Shown here piece after piece: positions 8,287 to 16,042 of a stretch of DNA of 64,000 nt. The notes below the pieces were generated by a model, which was not told the DNA's origin, searched no databases, and saw only the letters and a program-made list of their open reading frames with translations. Numbering within the stretch: position 1 is the first letter of the stretch; the number at the start of each line of letters is the position of its first letter. A program made the translations under genes and the position numbers. Source of the stretch: Heliorestis acidaminivorans. GTDB lineage: Bacteria > Bacillota > Desulfitobacteriia > Heliobacteriales > Heliobacteriaceae. The stretch is taken from positions 1 through 64,000 of the forward strand of contig NZ_WBXO01000006.1 in assembly GCF_008933955.1 (NCBI RefSeq), given 5' to 3'.

Positions 8287-9964
8287 GCAGACTAACTTTT
8301 CCCTCGCTTTTATGAATGGAGATCGTTTCATCGCTGTAAAAGATTTTTATGAGCAGGAAAAAGAGCTTTATCAGGCAGAAGCATCTATTAAAATTCTAGA
8401 AAACCTCAATCTATCACTTATTTTTTATTGTTCTGATTCCAAAGCACGCTTCTATATGGATGGTCTAGAGACACTTCCCGAAAGAATGGTCTTACGAGAT
8501 GAAGAAGGGCAAGCTTATCTACCACCTGGTGAACAAGAATGTCTACTCTTTCGCTATGAAGATTATCCTCTTATTCCCGGTTATTATAAGATAACAATTG
8601 TCACTTCTGACAGAACTTATCATGCCCTACTTCAAGTGCTACCAAAGCAAATGACACAAGCACAGTGGGAAAGCATGAAAGAAGAATTAGAGAAAGAGTT
8701 GCAAGAGTTAGCTCTTCACCTTTTTAGCAAAAATTTAGGTCAAGCTATACCAGCACTCAAAGACGTGCCTTCTCGACTCTGGTTTCGATTTATGATGATT
8801 CAAAAATCTCACCATGTAATCATTTCCGCTCTTAACGATCTCTACAGCAAAGCCAATTATAAAGTTTCCAAAAACCGCACCTTTGACTATGACCTTCCTG
8901 AAAACCGCTGGCTTCGTAGAATTATTAGAACTATTGAAAAAAATCTACAGGAATTTGCCTTAGCTTTACAGGAACAAGAAGATACGGTAAAAACAAAAAG
9001 AATCGAAAGAAATGGACTTCCTGGAGCAGACAAAAGACTACCTATTATCAAAAATTATCAAGAACAATGCATAAAGCTCTTACATAGCTTTCGCTTCATA
9101 CGACAAGCTCCCTGGTTTAATCAAGTAGGCCTTAATGTATATAGTAAAATACCTCTTGTGATGATGACTGATTTTCGTTATCGAACTCTCTATAAACTCT
9201 ATAAAGATTTGCAAAAAGAGAAAGTTGAAGTTGCACTAGACAGAACTTATCAATACCAGTGGAAACGGACAGATCTATTATATGAAAACTGGGGTTTTCT
9301 AAAAATATGTCGTGCTCTAATGCAAGAACCTCTTAACTTTGAAGTGAAAAGTGGATGGCTTTTTGACCTTAACTTTACTAACAACCATCTCTTAATTCCA
9401 TCATTACCTTCGGGGACGACTATCATTTTAGAAAAAGACAAAATAAAGCTTCATCTTGTCTACGATGCTCTAATTCCTCGTAAAAGTGAACAAACCGATA
9501 AGTATATTGCTCCTTTGTACATCAAAGGAACGCACGACCGGCCTGATGGTCGTATTGATATTTACAAAGAAGAGATTTATGCGGGAAGCGTGCTCTTTGA
9601 TTTTAAGTATAGACCTCTGAAGAACTTCTGGGATCCACAAAAAATTGATGCACCTAACCGTCCCGGTGCTATGCGACAACTGCTTGCATATGGTGCTTAT
9701 TGCAAATCACCTTACTTGATGGGTGATGTAGATGACTTTTTACGACGCCATATTGGACCAGTTCCTGAAGTTTGGGCTATCTATCCTACCGATTACGATG
9801 AAGTTGTAAGCTCTCGTTTTTACGAGGATTACGACTTACGCCTAATTAAAATGTGTCCCGGAACTGATCTCAATCATGTAGGATTAGAAATAAATCAAGT
9901 TGTTAAAGCAATTCTCTATCGACTTGATATTTATAGTTCTCTGCAAAGTAAGCATATTGGCTGA
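8270..9964 (+). CDS. McrC-like DUF2357 protein with PD-(D/E)XK nuclease domain
   Basis: A 564-residue protein with the McrC-type layout: an N-terminal beta-rich region and helical middle as in DUF2357, and a C-terminal PD-(D/E)XK nuclease. The nuclease signature is visible as PDGRID (425-430), then the strand LFDFKY with Asp444 and Lys446 as the (D/E)XK pair, then QLLAY with Gln470. All expected catalytic positions are present, so it should be active. Its ATG lies inside the preceding AAA+ gene, and a strong terminator follows the stop. The likely role is DNA (or RNA) cleavage driven by the AAA+ partner. Confidence 0.85.
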   Translation: MAIQSEQTNFSLAFMNGDRFIAVKDFYEQEKELYQAEASIKILENLNLSLIFYCSDSKARFYMDGLETLPERMVLRDEEGQAYLPPGEQECLLFRYEDYPLIPGYYKITIVTSDRTYHALLQVLPKQMTQAQWESMKEELEKELQELALHLFSKNLGQAIPALKDVPSRLWFRFMMIQKSHHVIISALNDLYSKANYKVSKNRTFDYDLPENRWLRRIIRTIEKNLQEFALALQEQEDTVKTKRIERNGLPGADKRLPIIKNYQEQCIKLLHSFRFIRQAPWFNQVGLNVYSKIPLVMMTDFRYRTLYKLYKDLQKEKVEVALDRTYQYQWKRTDLLYENWGFLKICRALMQEPLNFEVKSGWLFDLNFTNNHLLIPSLPSGTTIILEKDKIKLHLVYDALIPRKSEQTDKYIAPLYIKGTHDRPDGRIDIYKEEIYAGSVLFDFKYRPLKNFWDPQKIDAPNRPGAMRQLLAYGAYCKSPYLMGDVDDFLRRHIGPVPEVWAIYPTDYDEVVSSRFYEDYDLRLIKMCPGTDLNHVGLEINQVVKAILYRLDIYSSLQSKHIG

Positions 9965-9984
9965 TATATAGCTAAGAGAAATAT

Positions 9985-10020
9985 AAAAGGCTCGTCAGAT
10001 ATATGACTGACGAGCCTTTT
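9985..10020 (+). terminator. bidirectional terminator ending the McrBC-like cassette
   Basis: AAAAGGCTCGTCAG (9985-9998) pairs with CTGACGAGCCTTTT (10007-10020), a perfect 14-bp stem with an 8-base loop and T-runs on both sides. It ends the plus-strand cassette and can also end the converging LysM gene. Confidence 0.9.
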
Positions 10021-10069
10021 ATTATAGAAAAAAAGAGCACCAAGATCCTGATATGTATGACCTGTTCTT

Positions 10070-11323
10070 TTATCGACCGCCTGCTTTTTGAATCATGTCC
10101 TGATGCTGACGAATATAAACGTCAGAAGCACTACCATGGGCTGTACTATTGAGCAAATAAATATCAAAATGTCCCGTAACACCGTTATCCGAGATGGTGT
10201 TAAAGCTGTGCGGCATACCTGATAATGAGGCCGCTATGTTCATGCCATCTTTGTATACTACAATAGCTCGAGGTGTCCAGGTCCATTGATGGTTAAAGAT
10301 CTCGCGCATGACTGCCGTATCTTGCCTCGTCAAGGGTTCTACATCAGCGTGATTATAACCGCCTAACATTTTCACCTTAAAACTCTTATTCGTTTGTACA
10401 TCGACAACAGTAAAGACATCGTTACGTCTCAGCAAGTACTTTCCTTCTAAGAACCAGTCCACAATATGACCTACTTGAGCCGGTGACTGATACTGTCCTG
10501 GTGTAACGGTGTAGAGACGAGGTGCGTAACCATTAATGGCTATTTTTTCTCCTGCATTAAACCACTCATGTGGTTCCATGTAATTGAAGCGCAAAATATC
10601 TTGAGCAGAAACACCGAAGCGTCGGGCAATTGATGAAGCAGTATCGCCAGGCAATACAATATAAGTAATTGATGGCCACTGCGTTACATTACTTTGACCT
10701 CCACGCGACGGTGTTGGTGTTGGTGTTGGCGTAGGAGTTGGGCTTGGTGTAGTCACCGGTTGAGATGCACCCGTCTGTGGTATAAGAAGCCTTTGACCAA
10801 CCCAAACCATATCACTAGTGAGCTGATTATGGGAACGAAGAGCCTCAATAGAAACACCAAATTGCATGCTTATTTTCCACAAGCTATCATTAGGCTGTAC
10901 AATATAGTTTACTATACTAGAGTTACTTGAAGTCCCATTTCCATCTTGACGTACAATTAAAACTTGTCCTGGTCTGATCTCATCACTCTTAAGTTGATTC
11001 ATGCTTTTTATCCTATCGATAGTCACACCATATTGTCTCGATAAGATCCAGAGCGTTTCACCAGGTTGTACTGTGTGAGTGACGGTAAGATTATTTCTTA
11101 ACTTTAACTGCTGACCGGCATAGATAAAATCATTCTCTAAATTATTAAATCTTTTTATCTCTTCTACAGTCACGTTAAAAGTGCGTGAAATCTTCCAAAG
11201 GCTATCGCCAGCTTCCACAGTATATGTAGCAGGAACAGAGTTAGCTGTTGTCGTAGCAGGCATACCTAAAAGCAAGGCAGAGAGAGTCATACCGAGAAAA
11301 AACTTTTTGCTACCTTTTCGCAA
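10070..11323 (-). CDS. secreted LysM-repeat protein
   Basis: A 417-residue exported protein. A signal peptide (about residues 1-28, with a hydrophobic LGMTLSALLLGM core) is followed by three LysM domains of about 45 residues each, then a Pro-Thr linker, a fourth LysM domain, and a C-terminal domain of about 150 residues. LysM domains bind peptidoglycan or chitin-like glycans, so the protein is probably anchored to the cell wall. The C-terminal domain (with GHFDIYLLNSTAHGS) is not one I can name; it may be catalytic or spore-related. The start is a TTG at 11323 with only a weak upstream GTGGTG. It converges with the defence-like cassette. Confidence 0.85.
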   Translation of the reverse strand: MRKGSKKFFLGMTLSALLLGMPATTTANSVPATYTVEAGDSLWKISRTFNVTVEEIKRFNNLENDFIYAGQQLKLRNNLTVTHTVQPGETLWILSRQYGVTIDRIKSMNQLKSDEIRPGQVLIVRQDGNGTSSNSSIVNYIVQPNDSLWKISMQFGVSIEALRSHNQLTSDMVWVGQRLLIPQTGASQPVTTPSPTPTPTPTPTPSRGGQSNVTQWPSITYIVLPGDTASSIARRFGVSAQDILRFNYMEPHEWFNAGEKIAINGYAPRLYTVTPGQYQSPAQVGHIVDWFLEGKYLLRRNDVFTVVDVQTNKSFKVKMLGGYNHADVEPLTRQDTAVMREIFNHQWTWTPRAIVVYKDGMNIAASLSGMPHSFNTISDNGVTGHFDIYLLNSTAHGSASDVYIRQHQDMIQKAGGR

Positions 11324-11470
11324 CTATTACACCACTTTCTGAAACAGGGGCAGATAAAGACTGTCAAACTATTTCAGGTTGATTGGGCTCTTTATAATAA
11401 TTCTGGTAAAGTATTTTTTTTCGGTAGAGAAAGCCTTGGTCTTACAATGGAACTAATACCATTTTTAAGT

Positions 11471-11506
11471 AAGAAGAGCTGTGCCTAATCAAGCACAGCT
11501 CTTCTT
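11471..11506 (-). terminator. terminator of the 146-residue membrane protein gene
   Basis: AAGAAGAGCTGTGC (11471-11484) pairs with GCACAGCTCTTCTT (11493-11506), a 14-bp stem with an 8-base loop. It overlaps the stop codon of the membrane protein gene by two bases. Confidence 0.8.
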
Positions 11507-11945
11507 ATATCTCTCTTCGTAGAGATAGTTTTCGTATAGCCAAGTAAATAACTAAAAGTAAATTAAATACTGCGGCAATCCCATAGTAAAGAAGTAAATC
11601 CCACCACCAACCTAACAAGATTAATATTAAGCTTAGAAATAGTAATCTAGGCATTGCTTTTCCCATCGCTGAGGAAAGATTATCTCTGTCTATATCTTTG
11701 TCTTCTGCTAAATCTACTAGGCTTTCCCTCTCCTTATCTTCTTTCATCAACAAATGTTCTATATCATTATTAGACATATTTCTCCATGATAGCCATATTT
11801 GAAGCATCATAGGACCTAAAAGTAATAAAGCTGCCGCAATGGCTAAGTAAGCTGTCCCGACGCCTCCTGGAATAACAATTGCTAAAAATAGATAAACAAC
11901 AATTAAAAATGCCGATAAACGAAAAAATATTTTATGGGTATCCAT
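11505..11945 (-). CDS. small integral membrane protein, hypothetical
   Basis: A 146-residue protein with four hydrophobic helices in two pairs (about 9-28, 31-50, 95-113 and 117-135). A charged central loop is rich in Asp, Glu and Lys (LLMKEDKERESLVDLAEDKD). No family is recognised. It has a good upstream purine tract (GAGGAGGGGC before the ATG). It is monocistronic, with its own terminator at the 3' end. The topology suggests a small membrane scaffold or sensor; this is inference only. Confidence 0.65.
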   Translation of the reverse strand: MDTHKIFFRLSAFLIVVYLFLAIVIPGGVGTAYLAIAAALLLLGPMMLQIWLSWRNMSNNDIEHLLMKEDKERESLVDLAEDKDIDRDNLSSAMGKAMPRLLFLSLILILLGWWWDLLLYYGIAAVFNLLLVIYLAIRKLSLRREI

Positions 11946-12040
11946 GTAGCCCCTCCTCTTCTATGCTTTAATAGCATACCCCTACAAGGCGATAATTAAC
12001 CATTTATTTCTATTTTCTGTGTAATTGTGATAAAAATAAA

Positions 12041-12072
12041 GACTTCAGTCCTCCTAAGGAAGGACAGAAGCC
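12041..12072 (-). terminator. terminator downstream of the FtsA-like gene
   Basis: On the minus strand GGCTTCTGTCCT (12072-12061) pairs, with two mismatches, with AGGACTGAAGTC (12052-12041), and a T-rich run follows at 12040-12031. It lies about 170 bases after the FtsA-like stop. Confidence 0.65.
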
Positions 12073-12192
12073 TCATGTTATCTCTATTAATATTTGATAT
12101 ATTTTTCACAGAACCTGTTTTTTCTGCTCTTTGGCCTAGCCAATCCTAATCCCAACCTAAATGCTGTAATTAGGAGGTGTCACATAAGTATT

Positions 12193-12215
12193 ACCTGCCA
12201 GTTGCCCTGGCAGGT
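12193..12215 (+). terminator. terminator-like hairpin pointing the plus way
   Basis: ACCTGCCAG (12193-12201) pairs with CTGGCAGGT (12207-12215), followed on the plus strand by ATTTTTTT. It sits 22 bases downstream of the FtsA-like stop, but its T-run faces the other way. No plus-strand gene upstream of it was found. Confidence 0.5.
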
Positions 12216-12237
12216 ATTTTTTTGCTCTCTGCTACGC

Positions 12238-14415
12238 TTAAGTCCAATACAATTCTACTCTACTTCGGTTGGGAATAGCCGTAGTATAATCACCTACAAA
12301 ACCGTTGACTTTAATCTGTAGTTTACTCTTCCCTTCGGGGGGCTTTGGATTGAAATTAATGCGAGCTAATAGTTCAGATAAGATAAGATCGGCTGATTTA
12401 CCAGCTTTAACTACAATATCATCTCCTTCTTTAATCCACTCTTCTCCTGTGGCAACTTGATTATCAAGATATAATTCTGCTTGTTCCCCTGAAAAAACCC
12501 ATTCTTTATCATTAACTGTAACAAAAAGTTCTCCACCATTCCATCGTTCTAAATCGACAATGTCCTTAATCTGTAAGTTTGAAATAGAAGAGTGACCTAC
12601 ATTAATTTGATCGCCCTTTTGAATAGGCTTATCTAGAGAAGTTACTTGACCATTTAATGTAACTTCTGGGGTAGATACAAGCACTTTCTTCTTTTCCCCA
12701 TTTATGCTGTACCTTATTGAATGTTGATCTTTAATTGAATCTAACTGTCCAACTGTGTCTAATAGATCAGCTACAGTATCGATTGTACAATACTGTATTT
12801 TAGCACCGTCTATAAGTTTAGTTTCTAGGTTTACTTTTTTGCCATTCATGAGGATTATTGGATCAACAGTTATGTTTTGTTCATTAAGAACGACCTGAAT
12901 AGGCTCTAACTTAGGTACTACATCCTGAATTATGCCTTGTCCATTTTTTCCTGCTTTTGCTTCCACAAATTCTATAAGATCACCTTGCTGAACAGGGCTA
13001 TCTAGTCGGGCTTCTTCGCCATTAACAGTATAGTAAGCGGGCTCTCCTAAAGTACCTCGTAATATTTTAACTTCGCCGTTTACTTGTACCGTAAGCGCTA
13101 GACCTGGTCGTCCATGTAAGTTTTTTACATTAACTCCAGCAGAGAGTAGAACGTCTCCTACAGTTCCCTGACCCATGTTAAAAAGACGTATTCTCTGACC
13201 ATTTAGTGTTACTTCGTAAAAACTTAAAGTTTGATGGTTGAGAGAAGTTACAGCTATACCGACAGGGGTTACGTATTCAGGTCCTATCATATTGGAAACA
13301 TTCCCACTTAAGCCTTTCAAACTTTCTCGTCCCCGTACTCCCACTCTTTCTCTAGGTAAATTGAGGACTTCTGCTATTTTCTCTGGTAGTAAAGGTGTAA
13401 GAGAACCACCACCAACAAGTATAAGCGCCTGCGGACTCTTACCATTTAAAGCTATAATTTTTTCAGCAATCTGTTGAGCTAGATTAGTTACAGGAGACTT
13501 GAGAGCTTCTGTAAGTTCCAAGCTTTTATGAGCTTGCTCAAAACCAAGAATATCTTGAAAAACAATCTTTTCATCCTGATTACCTGATAATAGTAAGGCT
13601 TGTAGTTTTCTTTTTATATCTTCGCCTTCATGAAAATCTAAAAGATATTTCTGACAGATTGCTTCTGTCATTTCATCTCCTGCAATAGGAACCATGGCAT
13701 AAGCTTTAATAGTCCCTTCAGCAGTTATGGCAATATCAGAAGTACCTGCGCCTATGTCGACTAAAGCTAAGTTTAACTGACGCATATTCTGTGGAATGAC
13801 CACATTAATAGCCGCAATTGGCTCTAAGGTCAAACTTTTCATAGCTAAGCCAGCGCGATCAAGAACAGAGAAAAGAGAGTCTACAACAACACGAGGTAGA
13901 AAAGTGCTAATCACTTCTACTTCTGCTAATAAACCGCGCTGTCCCACTAAATTCCCAATAGCCTGTCCTTCTAGAAAGTAGTGCACAATGCTATAGCCAA
14001 CACAATGGTAATCTTGTACATTGGCTACTTCTTGCTCTTTTAAGGATTGTAAAGAGTTCTGTACAGCCCCTAATTCAAGAGCAAGCTGATCTTCTGCTGT
14101 AAATTCTTGTAAAGCTGTTCTTTCTAATTGAGCTTTCCCTTTAGCTGTTTTTAATGCTCTACCGGCGGCCGCTACAGCAACACTTTCTAAAGTTACGTCT
14201 AGCTCTTTTTCTAAAGCTTGCTTGACTTTATTAACGATCTTAGCTACCTGAACGACATCATGGATCTGACCATCGAGCATAGCCCGTGTGCGATGCTCTT
14301 CCATAGTCGTATGTAGTATTTCTAGGCTCTCTTCCTTTTCTCTCGCTACTAAACCTACTACACTGCGAGTGCCTATATCTAAAGCAAAAATCAAATCTTC
14401 TTTGTAGTCCATCAT
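12238..14415 (-). CDS. FtsA-like actin-fold protein with extended C-terminus
   Basis: A 725-residue protein. Residues 1-about 390 form an actin/Hsp70-type ATPase of the FtsA/PilM branch: FALDIGTRSV at the start (phosphate 1), LVDIGAGTSDIAI near residue 220 (phosphate 2) and ILVGGGSLTPLLP near 330 (adenosine motif). The remaining 330 residues are several small beta-rich domains with repeated 'VNGE/LNGQ' turns, resembling ubiquitin-like SLBB/G5-type modules. Ordinary FtsA is about 420 residues, lacks this tail and ends in an amphipathic helix. A role in septum, wall or pilus assembly is likely, but the exact function is unknown. GGGGG lies before tandem ATG codons, either of which could be used. 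Confidence 0.75.
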   Translation of the reverse strand: MMDYKEDLIFALDIGTRSVVGLVAREKEESLEILHTTMEEHRTRAMLDGQIHDVVQVAKIVNKVKQALEKELDVTLESVAVAAAGRALKTAKGKAQLERTALQEFTAEDQLALELGAVQNSLQSLKEQEVANVQDYHCVGYSIVHYFLEGQAIGNLVGQRGLLAEVEVISTFLPRVVVDSLFSVLDRAGLAMKSLTLEPIAAINVVIPQNMRQLNLALVDIGAGTSDIAITAEGTIKAYAMVPIAGDEMTEAICQKYLLDFHEGEDIKRKLQALLLSGNQDEKIVFQDILGFEQAHKSLELTEALKSPVTNLAQQIAEKIIALNGKSPQALILVGGGSLTPLLPEKIAEVLNLPRERVGVRGRESLKGLSGNVSNMIGPEYVTPVGIAVTSLNHQTLSFYEVTLNGQRIRLFNMGQGTVGDVLLSAGVNVKNLHGRPGLALTVQVNGEVKILRGTLGEPAYYTVNGEEARLDSPVQQGDLIEFVEAKAGKNGQGIIQDVVPKLEPIQVVLNEQNITVDPIILMNGKKVNLETKLIDGAKIQYCTIDTVADLLDTVGQLDSIKDQHSIRYSINGEKKKVLVSTPEVTLNGQVTSLDKPIQKGDQINVGHSSISNLQIKDIVDLERWNGGELFVTVNDKEWVFSGEQAELYLDNQVATGEEWIKEGDDIVVKAGKSADLILSELLARINFNPKPPEGKSKLQIKVNGFVGDYTTAIPNRSRVELYWT

Positions 14416-14424
14416 CTATCCCCC

Positions 14425-14520
14425 TGCATGCAAAATGCCGCCCGTCTTGCTTCGACTTTGCGGCATCATTTTCCTGCCATAGTAGCGAAACTGCTACACC
14501 TCCCATCTTCACCCTCCCTG
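14425..14520 (-). other. structured leader upstream of the FtsA-like gene
   Basis: On the minus strand this leader contains a small hairpin (GTAGC/GCTAC) and then a larger one. In the larger hairpin ATGCCGC (14466-14460) pairs with GCGGCAT (14441-14435), enclosing an inner GTC/GAC stem. The ribosome site of the FtsA-like gene follows directly. It was compared by eye with c-di-GMP-I, c-di-AMP, ZTP, SAM and T-box consensus and fits none clearly. It may be a regulatory RNA. Confidence 0.35.
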
Positions 14521-14535
14521 CCTCAGTAAGTGGCT

Positions 14536-14781
14536 TTAGGCGGATAAAAGACTAAGAAACTTTTCTTTACTGAGGCCTGCTTGTTGTAAGATGCCCATGA
14601 GCGTTCCCTTTTTAAGGTTTTTTTGGTTACTTGGAATGGTCACTGAAAAAACTGCTCTGGGGCCTTTTTTTACAAATCTCATATGACTCCCTTTTTGTCG
14701 TCGCTGTTCAAAGCCATTACGACAAAGCACCCTAGCAACTTCCATTCCTGACAGGGTAGGTAAACGGTGGGCTATCTTCAA
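14536..14781 (-). CDS. hicA: orphan HicA-family mRNA interferase toxin
   Basis: An 81-residue double-stranded-RNA-binding-fold protein of the HicA (YcfA) family. It shows the typical start (LSGMEVARVLCRNGF), the RRQKGSHMRF strand with catalytic His33, and the KNLKKGTLMGILQQAGL helix. HicA toxins cleave mRNA and are normally held inactive by HicB. No HicB-like gene lies on either side. The reading frame extends upstream to an ATG at 14850, but GGAGGTGA lies seven bases before the TTG at 14781, and the shorter form matches the family length. The FtsA-like gene lies downstream on the same strand. Confidence 0.8.
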   Translation of the reverse strand: MKIAHRLPTLSGMEVARVLCRNGFEQRRQKGSHMRFVKKGPRAVFSVTIPSNQKNLKKGTLMGILQQAGLSKEKFLSLLSA

Positions 14782-14983
14782 AACAGCGTCACCTCCAGTT
14801 TCTTCAGGAGGTGTAGCAGTCTCTATATTTAAGGATTCCCTTTTGAACATTTTTTACGTATAGACTCTATCTGCACTTTATTAATTCAGCAAAGTATCAT
14901 TCTCCTATTTTTACTAAACAAAAAAAGAATAAAAGCATCTAAAAAGTACATTATAGAAGTAGGCCTGTCATGAATAAAAGGAG

Positions 14984-15490
14984 ATGATTATTCTGTATGC
15001 CCATCCTTGGTGGCAAAAGCCATGGTTCTATATCTTTTTTGCCGCCTTAATGAGCATTCAACTCTTCATCGTCGATACAGAAGAAGCTATAGCTGAGTGG
15101 AGAGTTCCTACTGCATTACCAGTTTATCATGAACCAGTAAAGACAATGGATCAAATGGTCATGAATGGTTATCGCATTTCTGTACCCATGGTTGTTGAAG
15201 CTACTGCTTATGATGCTTGTATTATTTGTTGTGGTAAAACAGATGGCATTACCAAGTCTGGTCATCTAGCTGAAGAATGGTACACTGTAGCTGTTGATCC
15301 CGATCTAATACCACTAGGAACAAAAATATATGTGCCTGCCTTTGGTCGTGTTTTCGAAGCTCAAGATATAGGCGGAAAAATTCGAGGACGCCGTATCGAT
15401 TTCTTTCTGCCTGACCATGAATCAGCTATTATCTTTGGAAGGCAAGAGTTAGAAATCTATTTATTGACAGGCCCAGACAGCAATTATTAA
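14984..15490 (+). CDS. 3D-domain cell-wall protein
   Basis: A protein of up to 168 residues with an N-terminal membrane anchor or signal (about 13-30) and a C-terminal 3D domain. The three conserved aspartates are visible as VDPDLIPLG (Asp105), AQDIGG (Asp128) and RRIDFF (Asp139). 3D domains occur in lytic transglycosylase-like and spore-wall proteins of Firmicutes, so a role in peptidoglycan turnover is likely. The start is uncertain: AAAGGAG directly abuts the ATG at 14984, leaving no spacer. An in-frame ATT at 14990 or CTG at 14993 has better spacing. It converges with the carbonic anhydrase gene and shares its terminator. Confidence 0.82.
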   Translation: MIILYAHPWWQKPWFYIFFAALMSIQLFIVDTEEAIAEWRVPTALPVYHEPVKTMDQMVMNGYRISVPMVVEATAYDACIICCGKTDGITKSGHLAEEWYTVAVDPDLIPLGTKIYVPAFGRVFEAQDIGGKIRGRRIDFFLPDHESAIIFGRQELEIYLLTGPDSNY

Positions 15491-15517
15491 AGGGAAGGTC
15501 TATTTGACCTTCCCTTT
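15489..15517. terminator. shared bidirectional terminator
   Basis: AAAGGGAAGGTC (15489-15500) pairs with GACCTTCCCTTT (15506-15517), a 12-bp stem with a 5-base loop. It overlaps the stop codons of both converging genes, the 3D protein and the gamma-carbonic anhydrase. Confidence 0.85.
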
Positions 15518-16021
15518 ATAGTCTTGTTGCCATAATTTAACGTAACTCTGAGCATTTCTTTTGAATGGTTCTACTTCTTCCGGTGTAAAAGTCTTTACTA
15601 CTTTGCCAGGATTACCCAGAATAAGGCTGTAAGCTGGGAATTCTTTGCCCGGTGGAACTAATGTATTAGCGCCTACAACGGAATGTTCCCCTATAACAGA
15701 ACGATCTAAAAGCACAGCACCCATACCAATTAAGCAATTATCACCAATTTTTGCTCCATGAATAATAGCACCGTGACCAATAGTAACAGAATCACCAATT
15801 TCTGTAGGCCAATCGTAGTCTGTATGAATCATTACATGATCTTGTACATTCGTATTTCGACCTATTGTAATGGGCCAACCACAGTCTCCTCTAGCTACAG
15901 CATAAAACCAGACACTTGCTCCTTCTTTGATTATGACATCGCCGGCTACAACAGCCGTTGGTGCAATATAGGTATTATTGTCAATTTGCGGTTCTTTGTC
16001 GCCGATTTTGTAGACAGGCAT
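15500..16021 (-). CDS. gamma-class carbonic anhydrase family protein
   Basis: A 173-residue left-handed beta-helix protein built of hexapeptide repeats (IGDSVT-IGHGAI-type turns, about residues 15-130), ending in a C-terminal helix. His66, His83 and His88 sit where the three zinc ligands of gamma-carbonic anhydrases lie (MIH and IGHGAIIHG). Members of this YrdA/PaaY branch hydrate CO2, or have lost activity and serve as acyltransferase-like proteins. The length is typical. The start is supported by AAAGGGAG before the ATG. It is monocistronic. Confidence 0.88.
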   Translation of the reverse strand: MPVYKIGDKEPQIDNNTYIAPTAVVAGDVIIKEGASVWFYAVARGDCGWPITIGRNTNVQDHVMIHTDYDWPTEIGDSVTIGHGAIIHGAKIGDNCLIGMGAVLLDRSVIGEHSVVGANTLVPPGKEFPAYSLILGNPGKVVKTFTPEEVEPFKRNAQSYVKLWQQDYKGKVK

Positions 16022-16042
16022 AAAGACTCCCTTTCTAGTTTA

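Noticed and set aside
10706-10750. Tandem GTTGGT-type microsatellite
   Set aside because: It simply encodes the Pro-Thr linker between LysM domains.
12178-12285. GTG-started short frame with a hydrophobic LPVALAG segment
   Set aside because: The AGGAGG tract touches the GTG with no spacer, and the frame runs through the terminator hairpin and into the FtsA-like 3' end.
12094-12321. 75-residue plus-strand open frame
   Set aside because: No ribosome site, passes through a terminator and overlaps the FtsA-like gene; best read as noncoding.
14425-14520. c-di-GMP-I riboswitch
   Set aside because: A CGCAAAG-like piece is present, but the GAAA tetraloop stem and the other pocket sequences are missing.
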